This document shows, piece by piece, positions 47,402 to 57,220 of a stretch of 64,000 nt of DNA. A program made the position numbers and the translations under genes. The notes beneath the pieces were generated by a model. The model did not search any database and was not told the DNA's origin. It saw nothing but the letters and a program-made list of their open reading frames with translations. The stretch's first letter is position 1. The number at the start of each line of letters is the position of its first letter. The DNA comes from Humulus lupulus (taxonomy: Eukaryota > Streptophyta > Magnoliopsida > Rosales > Cannabaceae): assembly GCF_963169125.1 (NCBI RefSeq), contig NC_084801.1:115533061-115597060 (forward strand). Reading direction: 5' to 3'.

Positions 47402-50053
47402 TTAAGAAGCATGGGGGGCAGGAGGGTCCTGGGCAGCAACCTGGTCAGTCACTTCCTCGATGGTTTCTTCTTCCAAACCAACGGCGCTTGGGGTTGCAGG
47501 AGTCGCAGCCCTTGCCTCCTCTTCAGCCAGTTGAGCAGCGCACCGGGCCAACTCTGCAGCTCTGACTTCCTCCGAAAGGTAACTAAATTCAGCACCCTGA
47601 TTGTGTTTCCAGAAGTTATAGAAACATCGGAGTGTCGTCCTTTTGTACTTTTCCAGATTCTTGGAGTTGTCAAGCTCCAGATGCTGCACCTTACCCTCGA
47701 AGGTGGCAATAGTCTCGTCCTTAGACTTGACTACCCCCTCCAGATGCTTGATTTCGCGAAGATGAGTTTTGTTGTACGACCGGTACTCTTCCCTCAGCTT
47801 AACCGCTGCATCTTTTACAGCCTCAACTGCGGACAGTTTGGTTACCGCTGCATCCCTCTCTCGGACCACCGTCTCCAACTCCTTAGCATGTTTGGCCTCA
47901 GCAGTCGAAAGTTCCTCGGCCGCCTTCACCTGATGTTTCTCAAGAACTTTAGCCTCAATCTGCTCATAATAGGCCTGGGCTCGGGTACGAGCAGTAATGG
48001 CAGAAAGTAAGGCCTGTAAATGAAAGAAAAAGAAGTCAAGACTTATCACGAGGGCTGAAAAGACAAAGACTCGAGGAATAACGAAATACTTACGCTGGAG
48101 ATCTCGTTCAGAGCCCTGTTCAGGATCTGATCGACTGGTAGCTCTTCAGCTTGGATCATGGCGGCCCCAACACGCTCACCTTTGCCTATGCGTTCAATTC
48201 GATCCTTGGCAGATCGGATGGTACGGCTCACAAGCCTGGCCTCATGGGCCTCTTCACGAGAAAGCTGCCCCTTAGCAAGCGCAGGTGGAGGGTTAGACCG
48301 AGCAGGAGTGTTTTGCTGTTCAGAAGGAGCTGGAGGCGGAGTGGGAGTTCGCCCAGTTGGTGCAGGACTTTGCCCAGTTGGTGTACCCTGAGGAAGGTCT
48401 TCTGGTCGACTCTTCTTAGCCGAAGGACCTTGACTGGTTTCACCAGTCCGCTTCTTTGACCTCCGTTGAAGTTGAGGGACTTCCTCTTCCTCTTCAGCTT
48501 GGTACATGTCAAAAATATTGGGAGTCGACATATCTGCATGAAGATAAACACAAGAGGTTAGTAAGGGAAGAAAAAGGTGAAAGTAAGTAATACAACAGAA
48601 AGAAGATAATAAAGTGAATACCCGAGCTACAACTACTGGTCGCTATACTATTGACTCTATTAATCATATACTCATTTTCTGGCACGAAGAAGTTTGGCCC
48701 TAGATTGGGAGCATATGTAAAGTTACCATCCCCGTCAAACATATGACATGGGATTGGAAAATCATTTAAAAGCGAAATAACGTTACCATTGTCATCAGAA
48801 GATTCTCCCAAGTCAACGACAGTATCTGTGGCCTTTTCTTTCCCCTTGCCTTGGGGAGCAGAAGGCCTTTCTGCAGAAGGGCTGCCTGTGGGTTCCCTGA
48901 TCGTAACTCCTGTGGGCCTCCTCCTAGGAGAGGGCACAGGAGGTTGCTGCTCGGGAACCCCCTCGGCAGTAGGTTCGTCCACGACAGACCCTCTATTTTT
49001 ATGGCGAGGAGCCAAAAGGCCAGAAGACCTCAAGTTATTTTCTAGTGTCAGGGTTTTGACACATTTGGCTGCAGCAGACATCTTGGCCAGGGTATTAGAC
49101 CTCGACACCATGTCTGATGTCGGGGTCGGACGTAACCAAGGGCCTGAAAAGCAGATCAAGTTTAAGAGATGATGAAAGGAAATACTCCGTGGTAAAAATA
49201 TCGACCAAGACAAAGACAAATTTATACCTCCTCTCGCGAAGGCAAGGTTGCTACTGGCTATATCCGGAGTAAAGAAATACTCCTTGTTGTAATGCCCCAC
49301 GTTCGATATATGGGTAGTGCCACTCAAAAACGTCCGGCCGGTTTCTTGGTGACAGAAGTGAAAAAAGCCCGTTCCATTGTGTTGAGGATTGGACTTGAGG
49401 TCAAAGAGGTAGTTAACCTCATGAGGTGAAGGTTCTGGCCATTTGTTAAGTTTGTAAAGGACATAGAGTGCAGCCAACATCCTATATCCGTTAGGAGTTA
49501 TTTGAAAGGGAGCAACGCCGAAATAATTGGCCACCCCCACAAAGAAAGGATGAAGAGGGAGATAAGCCCCCGCTTCAATATGATACCGGGACCAGGCACT
49601 GTTCGCTCCTCCTGGACGGTTAGCCCTCTGGTCCGCGGTAGGGCGAGTAATGGTTACCCCCGTTAGGGGGTATTTTCTGAAGCAGTTGGCGACCATCCGA
49701 GGGGTCATCGAACTGGCTGGGGGAGTATACCACTCGACATCAGGCGGATTCCGATGGCGAGGACGAGCCCTAGTTTGGATATCAGGGTCAGGAACAAGAT
49801 TCTCTCGACCACTGGTCGAAGGAGCCCCCGCCTGCGAATCAGGCTGGGCAAGAGAAGAAGGGTTACTTTCAGACTCGGGCCTTTTCTTGCCAGAAGATTT
49901 TGAACGAGCCATTGGAGGAGAAGGGTGCGGCCTGGAAGAAGTTCGTGAGAAAGGTATCTGGTAGACGCGGTCGGCTGGTTGATCTTCTCCCTCGAGCAGT
50001 TGGGCGAGGAGGTCGTCGTCGATAGGTCTCTCACCTCCCCACAAATCTGGCAT
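47402..50053 (-). CDS. Element A antisense accessory gene, four exons, intact
   Basis: Spliced on the strand opposite to gag-pol. Predicted exons: 50053-49228, 49143-48622, 48533-48094, 48013-47402. Introns of 84, 88 and 80 bp all have GT…AG ends (donors GTATAA, GTATTC, GTAAGT; acceptors TTTTCAG, ATGCAG, TTACAG). Exon lengths 826, 522, 440 and 612 keep one open frame of 799 codons with no stop. Start MPDLWGGERPIDDDLL is the first ATG after a leader intron. Residues about 160-260 (YLPLHPFFVGVANYFGVAPF; NGYRMLAALYVLYKLNKW) match the putative gypsy-type transposon domain (Transposase_28-like). Exon 3 is Pro/Ser-rich and basic. Exon 4 (residues about 620-735) is a coiled coil. Antisense ORFs are known in plant Tat-type elements, but their function is not established. 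Confidence 0.8.
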
Positions 50054-50059
50054 TAAAAT

Positions 50060-50484
50060 CTGCAAACAGAAGAATGGGGAGGCGAGGTCAGAGGAGTCTA
50101 GAAGGCTTCTAGAATAACGCTGGTCGAATATAAAAGCTAAGCCTTTATATAACATTATTCTAACAAGAAACTAAGTCTTTCTGTGCGAACAGTTTAAGAA
50201 ATGGATCAAAGGGTGAAAGTAAAAAGTTTTCCTGAGAAGCTTTTTCAACTCCCCTTAGGGCGGGAAAAATTATTTTTCAACTGGCTTAAAAATTGAAATA
50301 TTACTTCGGTTTTACGTCCTAAAAGGCATGATCCTGAGTTTTAAACTAACTCATAAGCCTACTCTGCCTACAAAAACATTCTATCTACAGGCGCCTAAGA
50401 ACCAGAAGCCAAGGGACTTAGACAGTATACCATTAAAGAGCATGCACCACAAGAAATTAGAAGCATGGGGATTCAGTAGCTTAC
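50060..50484 (-). other. Leader intron of the element A antisense gene (predicted)
   Basis: Donor CTG|GTAAGCTAC at 50484 and acceptor TTCTGTTTGCAG| at 50060, just upstream of the start ATG at 50053-50051. Element B has an equivalent leader intron. Confidence 0.55.
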
Positions 50485-50654
50485 CAGGGAAAATGGTCGT
50501 GAAGGTGGAAGAAAGGACTTCGGAAATCAAGGAGCCCACCGTCTGAGTCTTGAAAGCACAAGAGAACGTTCGCCGGAGAAGGTAAAGCTCTGGTTTTTAG
50601 GATTTTTGGCAGAATAATGGCGTGCGTGAAAAGAAAAGAAATGAATCTGGTGGT

Positions 50655-50664
50655 CTTATATAAG
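50655..50664 (-). promoter_or_regulatory. Candidate TATA box of the element A antisense gene
   Basis: CTTATATAAG, about 240 bp inside the element from the 3' LTR, on the strand and side required to start the antisense transcript ahead of its leader intron. Matches the position of the TATA word in element B. Confidence 0.55.
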
Positions 50665-50896
50665 TTTGTCTCTGATATTAAAAAGGCGTAATCATTAGTT
50701 TTCCTTTTTCAAAGTATGGGGGAACGTGATGGCCGTCGAAATTGTTCCTGGGGAACTGAAAAGTCATGATTAGACAGGAGTGGGTTACTTTTTTTAAGAA
50801 CACACGAAGGGTTCTGACACGTCAGGAGGGGTTACCGAAGAGTCGCTCGTTCAAAGTTTATTTACTGTTCGTAGTAAATAAACTTTGGGGGGCAAA

Positions 50897-51489
50897 TGTT
50901 ATCCAATAAATTAGCATTTGTGACGTGGCGGGTAAATCTCTTGACACGTGGCTGATACCTGGACGACATTTGCTAGAGTATCGACCAGGAGGCGCAGCAA
51001 GAGCAGGACAAGCCTATTTTTCCCACGACCAGTCTGGTCGGTAGTTCCGCTGGCAAGGCAACAATTATGAGAAGATCTTTGTGAATCCCGAATTTATCTC
51101 ACGCAATCTTCTGGATATCCCATTATTCAGGGGATAATATCTGTAACAATATTTTGTAACCCTCCATGAGCCTATAAATAGCAAGATATAGCTCAAGGGA
51201 AGGGACTTTTAGAAGGGCAGTTGAATCAGAGAGATATAGAATTTCTTATAGAAAATTGGTATTGTTTTGTGAGAAGTGTTGAAACTCATTGAACCCAAGT
51301 TCTCTGATCATACTTCTGATTTCATATCAATATAATTCTAAGTGGATGTAGGTCATTACCAGATCCTGGGGCCGAACCACTATAAATTGCTGTCTTTTCT
51401 TTACTTTCGCCATTATATTACTTTCTTTATATCTGTCCATATCATTCATATCTTGACTCCATGTCAGTTGGCTAAATCGTGGGTCAACA
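50897..51489 (+). repeat. Element A 3' LTR
   Basis: 593 bp, same ends as the 5' copy. It is preceded by the purine run ttggggggcaaa (50885-50896), the polypurine tract. Confidence 0.95.
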
Positions 51490-52310
51490 TATTATAATAT
51501 GACTTGATATGCATGTTTAGGTGTATTAAATATGCATGTGGGCCCATTTATGTTTTATTAGGCAATTTTCATAATTTGTCCGTTTTGGAAATATTTGGCA
51601 TATATGTGATATATGTGTGTGTGCGAGACCACATGATTATGTGAGAATGTTTGGGTTACTCGGCACGAGATGATCCTATGGAGCAAGCTAGTGGGAAAGT
51701 CACAATGGGACCCATACTTGACTTGGAGTGAGACAAGGGGTATTTTAGGTAGTTAGCACATTACTGGGATATTGGGTAATGGGAATGATTATTTGATGAT
51801 ATATTGGGAGTTAGTGAGATCAGAAGGGAATTCTGGGAATTTTGACTATTTTACCCTAGGGGCATTTTTGGGACCCCGGGCATTAGGATTTGCTTGAGGT
51901 TACTTACGCTCGAAGTAACCTGTCAGAAATAAAAAGAACGTTCAGAACATTCTTTCTCTCTCTCATGTTCCCTTTTTGACACCGATCACATTTTCGAAGG
52001 AAACTTGAGTTTTAGGACTCAGATTTAGACAAGGATCGAGGAATAACGATTCTTGGGAAGATTGGAAGCTTATTAGCCAGAGGATTTAGTTGGGAGACGA
52101 CCCAATCAGATGTAATCCGAGTTTTAAGTTTTCAAGTTTTTAAGCTTTGATTGGAATTTATGTTTTGATGAGATTTTGGATGGTTTGAGATTTGGGTTTT
52201 GATGGTTTTGGATCATTGGAATGTTTAGGAACTTTGATTTTGGGATTTGGATAGGTTTTTGGAAGGTTTTAAATGGGAGAAAACAGAGAAAATGGTTGGG
52301 TTTGTGGTCA

Positions 52311-52495
52311 AGTCGCGACCTTGTTCTAGGAAGTCGCGACTTGAGTGAACTCAGAACCAGGAGGAGTCTGCCTGGGGGGTGCACCGCGACTCTAGAGGGC
52401 CAAGTTGCGGCCCGTACCTTGAAGCCCAGGTAGAGGTCTCTCTGTCAAGGAGGCAAGTCGCGACCCTGAGGGCCAAGTCGTGACCCGCCTGTGCA
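52311..52495. repeat. GC-rich palindromic block of LTR-4
   Basis: Repeats of AAGTCGCGAC and close variants (caagtcgcgacctt, gaagtcgcgacttg, gcaagtcgcgaccc). TCGCGA is a perfect palindrome. The block sits at the position of the GC-rich blocks in LTR-1 and LTR-2. Confidence 0.7.
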
Positions 52496-53249
52496 TATTT
52501 GGCCAGATCTGGGTTTTAGTCATGGGAACTTAACTCTAAGGGCTTGGGATCGATCCTACTACCCAGTTGGGTAGGGTTCGACATCCCGGAGGCTAGGACT
52601 CGGTTTGAAAGTATTTATTTACTCATTTATTATGGGATTTTATATTATGATTGTGACTAGGTGATCACTAGGGGCTTGGAAACAGGATCGTGCTTGAGGG
52701 TCATTAATTGGTAACCTGTGCTTGGACCAAAGGTAAGAAAACTGCACCCAGTATGTGATGCATGTGATACATGTGGTTATGGCATGGCATGGCATGAATG
52801 TTGAATATGGAATTGATCAGAGCTTGAGTCTCTGTAATTGTGCATGAATATGATTATGATTATGCTTGTGATTATTGATTAAGCATGCTGAATGCCTTAT
52901 ATCTGGATATTTCACATATGATATATGTCTGTTCGCATTACCTCATTGAGGAAGCACTGACTTATTAGTTAAGAAATGACAATGGTGTTTAGTACTGGTC
53001 ATGAAGCTCTGACTTATTAGTCATGATCGACAATAGTACTAAGCATTGGTTGTATGGAATTGACTTATGAGTCAAGAGCGACATTAGCGTTTTTAACACA
53101 GGCCAAAATGATTAGATCTAATCAACATAAGCATTAAATACTTGACCGACTTATTGGTCGAAGAAAACTAAAGTGCTTGGCTAGCCTAAGGCTAGTTACT
53201 CAGAGCCAGGGCTAAAAGGCTCAGGTGACTGGAAAGTCACATGGCTTAG

Positions 53250-53500
53250 GGTGCAAGACCCCAGAGAGACTTATTAGTCATCTATTCAAGGCGCAGGTCC
53301 CAAGAGAGACTTATTAGTCATCTGTTCAAGATGCAGGACCCCAGAGAGACTTATTAGTGATCTGTTCAGGGTGCAGGTCCACAAAAAGACTTATTAGTCA
53401 TATGTTCAGGCGCAGGTTTCCGGAGAGACTTATTAGTCATCTGTTCAGGGCGCAGGTCCCCAGAGAGACTTATTAGTCATCTACTCAGGGCACAAGACTC
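53250..53500 (+). repeat. 40-bp tandem repeat, about 6 copies
   Basis: Units start near 53251, 53291, 53331, 53371, 53410, 53450 and 53490, each with gcaggtccc…agagagacttattag. Several copies read tattagtcatctgttcag. Further TGACTTATTAGTCA-type words lie just upstream at 52968, 53010 and 53061. Confidence 0.85.
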
Positions 53501-54010
53501 CATAAACATTTATTTGTACTTGCCTGCATGCATGAATAGGGTTATTACTGCTAGGCATGCCTATTATGATTTGGTGACATGTTATTGTCTGCTTATGAGC
53601 TTGTTTGAGTTTTCTTGCTGAGCCTCGGCTCACAGGTGCTATGTGGTGCCAGTAAAGGTAAAAGAAAGTTGGACCATCCTTAATTTGGAGAGCTTAGGTG
53701 ATGATGTGTACATATGTGGTTGCTCGACCACCACAGTGGAGGGTTTAAAGAGGAACTAGGGTTAAACCCTATTTTGCCGCTTCGGACAGCTAATTGTAAC
53801 TCTTTTATTGTAATTAACCTTTAAAATGTATTTTGGGAATCCAATGTATACAGTAAATGTTTTAGTGAAATGTTGTATCTTTGACCAAAAGTTTTAACCC
53901 TAAACCGTTAATCACATTTAGTTACACGATTATGGCCAAATGACTCGGTTAGCAAGTTTGTACTGTTTAAAATACACAGTGTAACAATCCCTGGGTAGTA
54001 GGGCGTTACA

Positions 54011-54110
54011 TCCAACCATTCAAACTTATTGTCCCCTCTTAAAATATTAAAGAATGGAAGACACCGGTCTGTAGATTTTGAGATAAACTTACTTAAGGCC
54101 ATCATTCGTC
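54011..54110 (-). pseudogene. Element B RT C-terminal fragment
   Basis: Minus strand: RMMALSKFISKSTDRCLPFF then NILRGDNKFEW, the thumb/connection region that in element A reads ALGRFISKSTDKC. Similarity stops at about 54110, where the truncation lies. Confidence 0.85.
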
Positions 54111-54668
54111 CAATAAAAATCTGAGGTATGGTAACTATTTTTGTGGTTATGTGCTTAACTTCTTAAATAGAATGTAAATTCTTTACCTGCACCCCTTATT
54201 AGGGAGCATGAGATTCTGTTAGGGCTTAGCCCTTGACTATTGATATGATTATATGATTACTTGCTCAGTGAAAATATGAATGTGTTATTTGTATGCTGGA
54301 GTTGAGAGCATGGTATGTATGTTGGAAGAGTAGGGGTTATGATTGATGCATGAATGTTGTGGGCATGTATTTTGGTACCGCAATGGTATATGAATGTGGT
54401 GTTGTGTGATTGTTCCCATGGGGGAAGGCTTTTTAATGTGTTTATCATATTTAATGGATCAAGTTATTAACTGCAGACTGATTAGAGGTTATGTACCCAA
54501 GGCAGTTAATGAGACCTAGTGGTAGTTATACCGAGGCTGGGAATTACAGCCAGGGCTTGAGTTCTTTACCTGCCCTCATAATTTGCACCAGGTGTTTACA
54601 GATTTGCAATTAAGAATGTAGAGGCAAGAGGATGAGATCAAGTGTTTAAAATAGCAGCAGGTTCTGTC
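54111..54668 (+). pseudogene. Element E upstream region and start of a decayed gag
   Basis: The first 430 bases show no recognisable coding sequence. The end of the stretch (about 54595-54668) carries a short gag-type helix on the plus strand (QVFTDLQLRM, RQEDEIKCLK) with TAG stops. It continues across the copia-like solo LTR into 56508 onwards. The boundary with element B is an estimate. Confidence 0.5.
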
Positions 54669-56507
54669 TGTTGGGGTTTTATGCCCTAATTAAAACTCAA
54701 TTTCTTTATAATCTCATTTATTATCAATAAAAGAATAGAAATCATTTTTTGACTTGGTCAATCACTTTGCTCACATGTTTTATTTTCATGATTATTTGTT
54801 TAATATAAACTTCTATTAAATCCTGAGCATATAGCTAATCATATTTATACTGACGTCATCACAATGGAATATAAATATGATTATATGTTCAAAATAAGTT
54901 AGTCCTAAGATTAGTCAGTGCATAGGATTTACACCGACTTGCCAATCTATGATTTGTTCTACTTATACATCACGGTGTTATGTTCTTTCCAAAACATTAG
55001 CAAAGTAGATAAGTTCGGATGTATTTGTTACATCGGACTGGACCGATATTGACAGTTGATAGGATAAGTAAACATACCATTATTATCTATTCTAGTCATA
55101 TCATATAGTTGACCATAGGTCAATTAAATCTCAATTATGAGTGGTTAGTATTCTAACTGATTGTATTATTTGAGTTCTTTAACTTGTTTGTTACCAGCTC
55201 ACCCTACAGACTAGCCCATACCTACATCTTGGGAACTTGATATTATAATTGAGTGGGAGTGTTAATCATAGATATGAACATCTATAGCTTCTGATGAAGA
55301 AGTGAAACAATGGTTTCCTTTTAGTTTGGTTCAAGGTGTTACATGATAGAGATCTCATTTTAGTATTTAATATTAGTTTACTGAAATATCATTTACAAGG
55401 AACTAAGTGTTTTAAGGATAAAATACAATGATGGGTAAAACTGTATTTTAGTCCCATCTCATTGTAGACTGTCTATAGAGGATTGAGTGACAAGTATGGT
55501 TGTAACAATTGATAATTAATAATGTATCTATATTGCTTATAGAGTGTTCTATGAATTCAAGAGTGCAATTCTGAGTATTTAGTGGAGTCATGAGAAATTA
55601 ATAAGTTAGTAAATTTATTTGTTAGATTTATGATAACTTATGGGAACTTGATTTCATAGGCCCATGGTCCCCACAGTACCTTGGATAAAATCATCTAGAT
55701 AGTCTTAATTAATTGATTTAATTATCAATTAGAATTATCAAAGTTGACCAGGTCAATTTTGGATAGTTTCACAAAGCTATACAATTTAGAGAAGAAAAGA
55801 GAAATTAGGGCAGATTTATTAATTAAGATAAATTGTTATCAAAATTAATAAATAAGTTTAAATCAATGTTCAAATTATAAATAATTAATTTGATAAAGGA
55901 TTTAAATAATTATTTAATTAATTAAATAAATAGAAAATAATACATGTCTTGATTTTAAGTCCAACGGGCTTATAATCAAATGAGAAATTTCACAGCCGTA
56001 AAGCCTATGGTAATTTCAACCTAGGGCTGTTAATTGGCTATTATTTTATTTATTTTTTAATTAAATAAATGACCTAATTTAGTCTATAAAAGGAGTGCTA
56101 AGTGAGATATGAAATCAGATTTCTGAATCACAAGTTTCTGATAGGTTTTAGATTCTCTCTAAACATAAGTCCTTTTTCTTAGCCTTATTGTTCTTTTCTC
56201 TTCTTCTCTCTGTATCTGTCTCATGTGTTGATAATTGTCCACCCTAGTCTAGGTGATTCTAAGGATACTTTGGAAGACTGTGAAGAACGATTCAGTTTCT
56301 TGGTAATACCCTGCGACAGAAAGGATACAAGGGTTAGAGAAACTGAAGGAAGGACTCATTCATTCCGCTGCGTATAATGTAAGTATTCTTATCATTATTT
56401 CTCTATGAATTCAATTTTAGAAACAGTTCTAGGTTGTCTCATATTAACTTGTTTAATATTAGATCTACATGAAAATAAATAAAGATCTTGTATAAGTTTT
56501 CCTAACA
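54669..56507 (+). mobile_element. Copia-like solo LTR
   Basis: Begins TGTTGGGGTTTTATG and ends TTTTCCTAACA, with TSD ctgtc at 54664-54668 and 56508-56512. 1839 bp, no gene. Near the 3' end it has a ccgctgcgtataatg word common in plant copia LTRs. The superfamily is assigned from termini only; orientation is likely plus. Confidence 0.8.
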
Positions 56508-57220
56508 CTGTCAGGGAACAGGGAACACCTCTTCCTTTGCTATGCCTGGAGTGGCACCAGTATTGACTCAGCCTATGGTTGAGAACAGGTGGGAATTTCT
56601 TTGTGGTAGATTCCAGGATATTACCCTCCAGTTTTTGAGGGAGGCCTAGATCCATTCAGAGATGAGCAATGGATGGGCATGATCAATTCCATCCTAGACA
56701 ATATGGGGGTGGTAGGTCACGATAGGGAGATATGTGCGACATATGTGTTGCAGGAAGATCCCCGGACATTGTGGGAAGTGGTATCCCAGACATGAGATAC
56801 AGTTGTGATGGGGTGGAAAGAATTTAGGCAACTATTTAATGAAAGATATTATTGTGATGTAGTTAAGACTGCTAAGACAAATGATTTTCTGAACCTGGTT
56901 CAAGGAAATGCAACAGTAACCGAGTATGTTAATAGATTCGATGGGTTGGCCAAGTTTGCTTTTGATATGGCACCCACGGATGTAGCTTGAAAGGAAAGGT
57001 TTATCCAAGGATTGAATCCCATAATAGCTCAGGGCGTTAGAGTCTCCCCAGTACATGAAATCTCTACCTACGCTCAAGTGGTTGGGAAGGCTCTTGTTGT
57101 TGAGAGCACAAGAAATGAGATTGTGAAGGAGAGTGTTGGAGAGCGTAGTGCTCAACTAATGATACCTTCGTTGGTTGGATCAGGTAGGGGCAGAGATCCC
57201 AGTGATCAGGAAAGAAGAGT
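56508..57220 (+). pseudogene. Element E gag (chromoviral type)
   Basis: Plus-strand gag pieces in changing frames: VFEGGLDPFRDEQWMGMINS, ILDNMGVVGHD, then WKEFRQLFNERYYCDVVKTA (56805-56990), VTEYVNRFDGLAKFAFDMAP, and after a TGA at about 56988 RFIQGLNPIIAQGVRV and YAQVVGKALVVEST. It aligns with element D's gag (WEEFRKLFNEKYYSVAVRAT). It ends where element D's LTR begins at 57221, so the remainder of E lies beyond D or is lost. Confidence 0.8.

Larger units (their letters stand above)
39770..51489 (+). mobile_element. Full-length Tat-lineage Ty3/gypsy retrotransposon (element A)
   Basis: 11,720 bp with two 593-bp LTRs (39770-40362 and 50897-51489) and TSD tatta at 39765-39769 and 51490-51494. 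Order: PBS, gag-PR, RT-RNase H, archaeal-type RNase H, integrase, then an antisense spliced gene, a polypurine tract and the 3' LTR. The LTRs differ at 8 sites with no indels (7 transitions, 1 transversion), about 1.3%. If a rate of 1.3e-8 per site per year (a grass estimate) applied, that would be roughly half a million years. Gag-pol is one frame broken by stops at 43300, 43348, 44758 and 44884 and a 1-base deletion near 45312. Confidence 0.95.
39645..54010 (+). mobile_element. Solo LTR in element B pol, carrying element A (LTR-4)
   Basis: Begins TGTAACATGCC (39645) and ends AGGGCGTTACA (54010). TSD is tccga (39640-39644) versus tccaa (54011-54015), one base different. Removing it joins B's RT/RNase H frame. 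Element A (39770-51489) sits 125 bp inside it. Net length is about 2.64 kb. It contains a GC-rich block with tcgcgac words (52311-52495), a 40-bp tandem repeat (53250-53500) and the hairpin box at 53619-53632, 391 nt from the end. Confidence 0.9.
29876..54110 (-). mobile_element. Tat-lineage Ty3/gypsy element, truncated and multiply interrupted (element B)
   Basis: A minus-strand element with its 3' LTR at left (about 29876-30652), a plus-strand antisense gene (31714-36511), integrase, archaeal-type RNase H and RNase H (37500-39644), and the end of RT at 54011-54110. The right end stops abruptly inside RT near 54110, so gag, most of RT and the 5' LTR are missing. It is interrupted by solo LTRs at 33345-35241 and 39645-54010. 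The RT/RNase H frame rejoins exactly when the latter is removed. It has the same architecture as element A but much older sequence, with many stops. Confidence 0.85.

Noticed and set aside
53250..53500. A regular repeat array with CRISPR-like spacing
   Set aside because: Units are contiguous 40-bp tandem copies without unique spacers, inside a plant LTR.
54111..54594. Search for a host exon in the gap between elements B and E
   Set aside because: No open frame with coding-like composition or splice pairs; it is most simply the decayed leader of element E.
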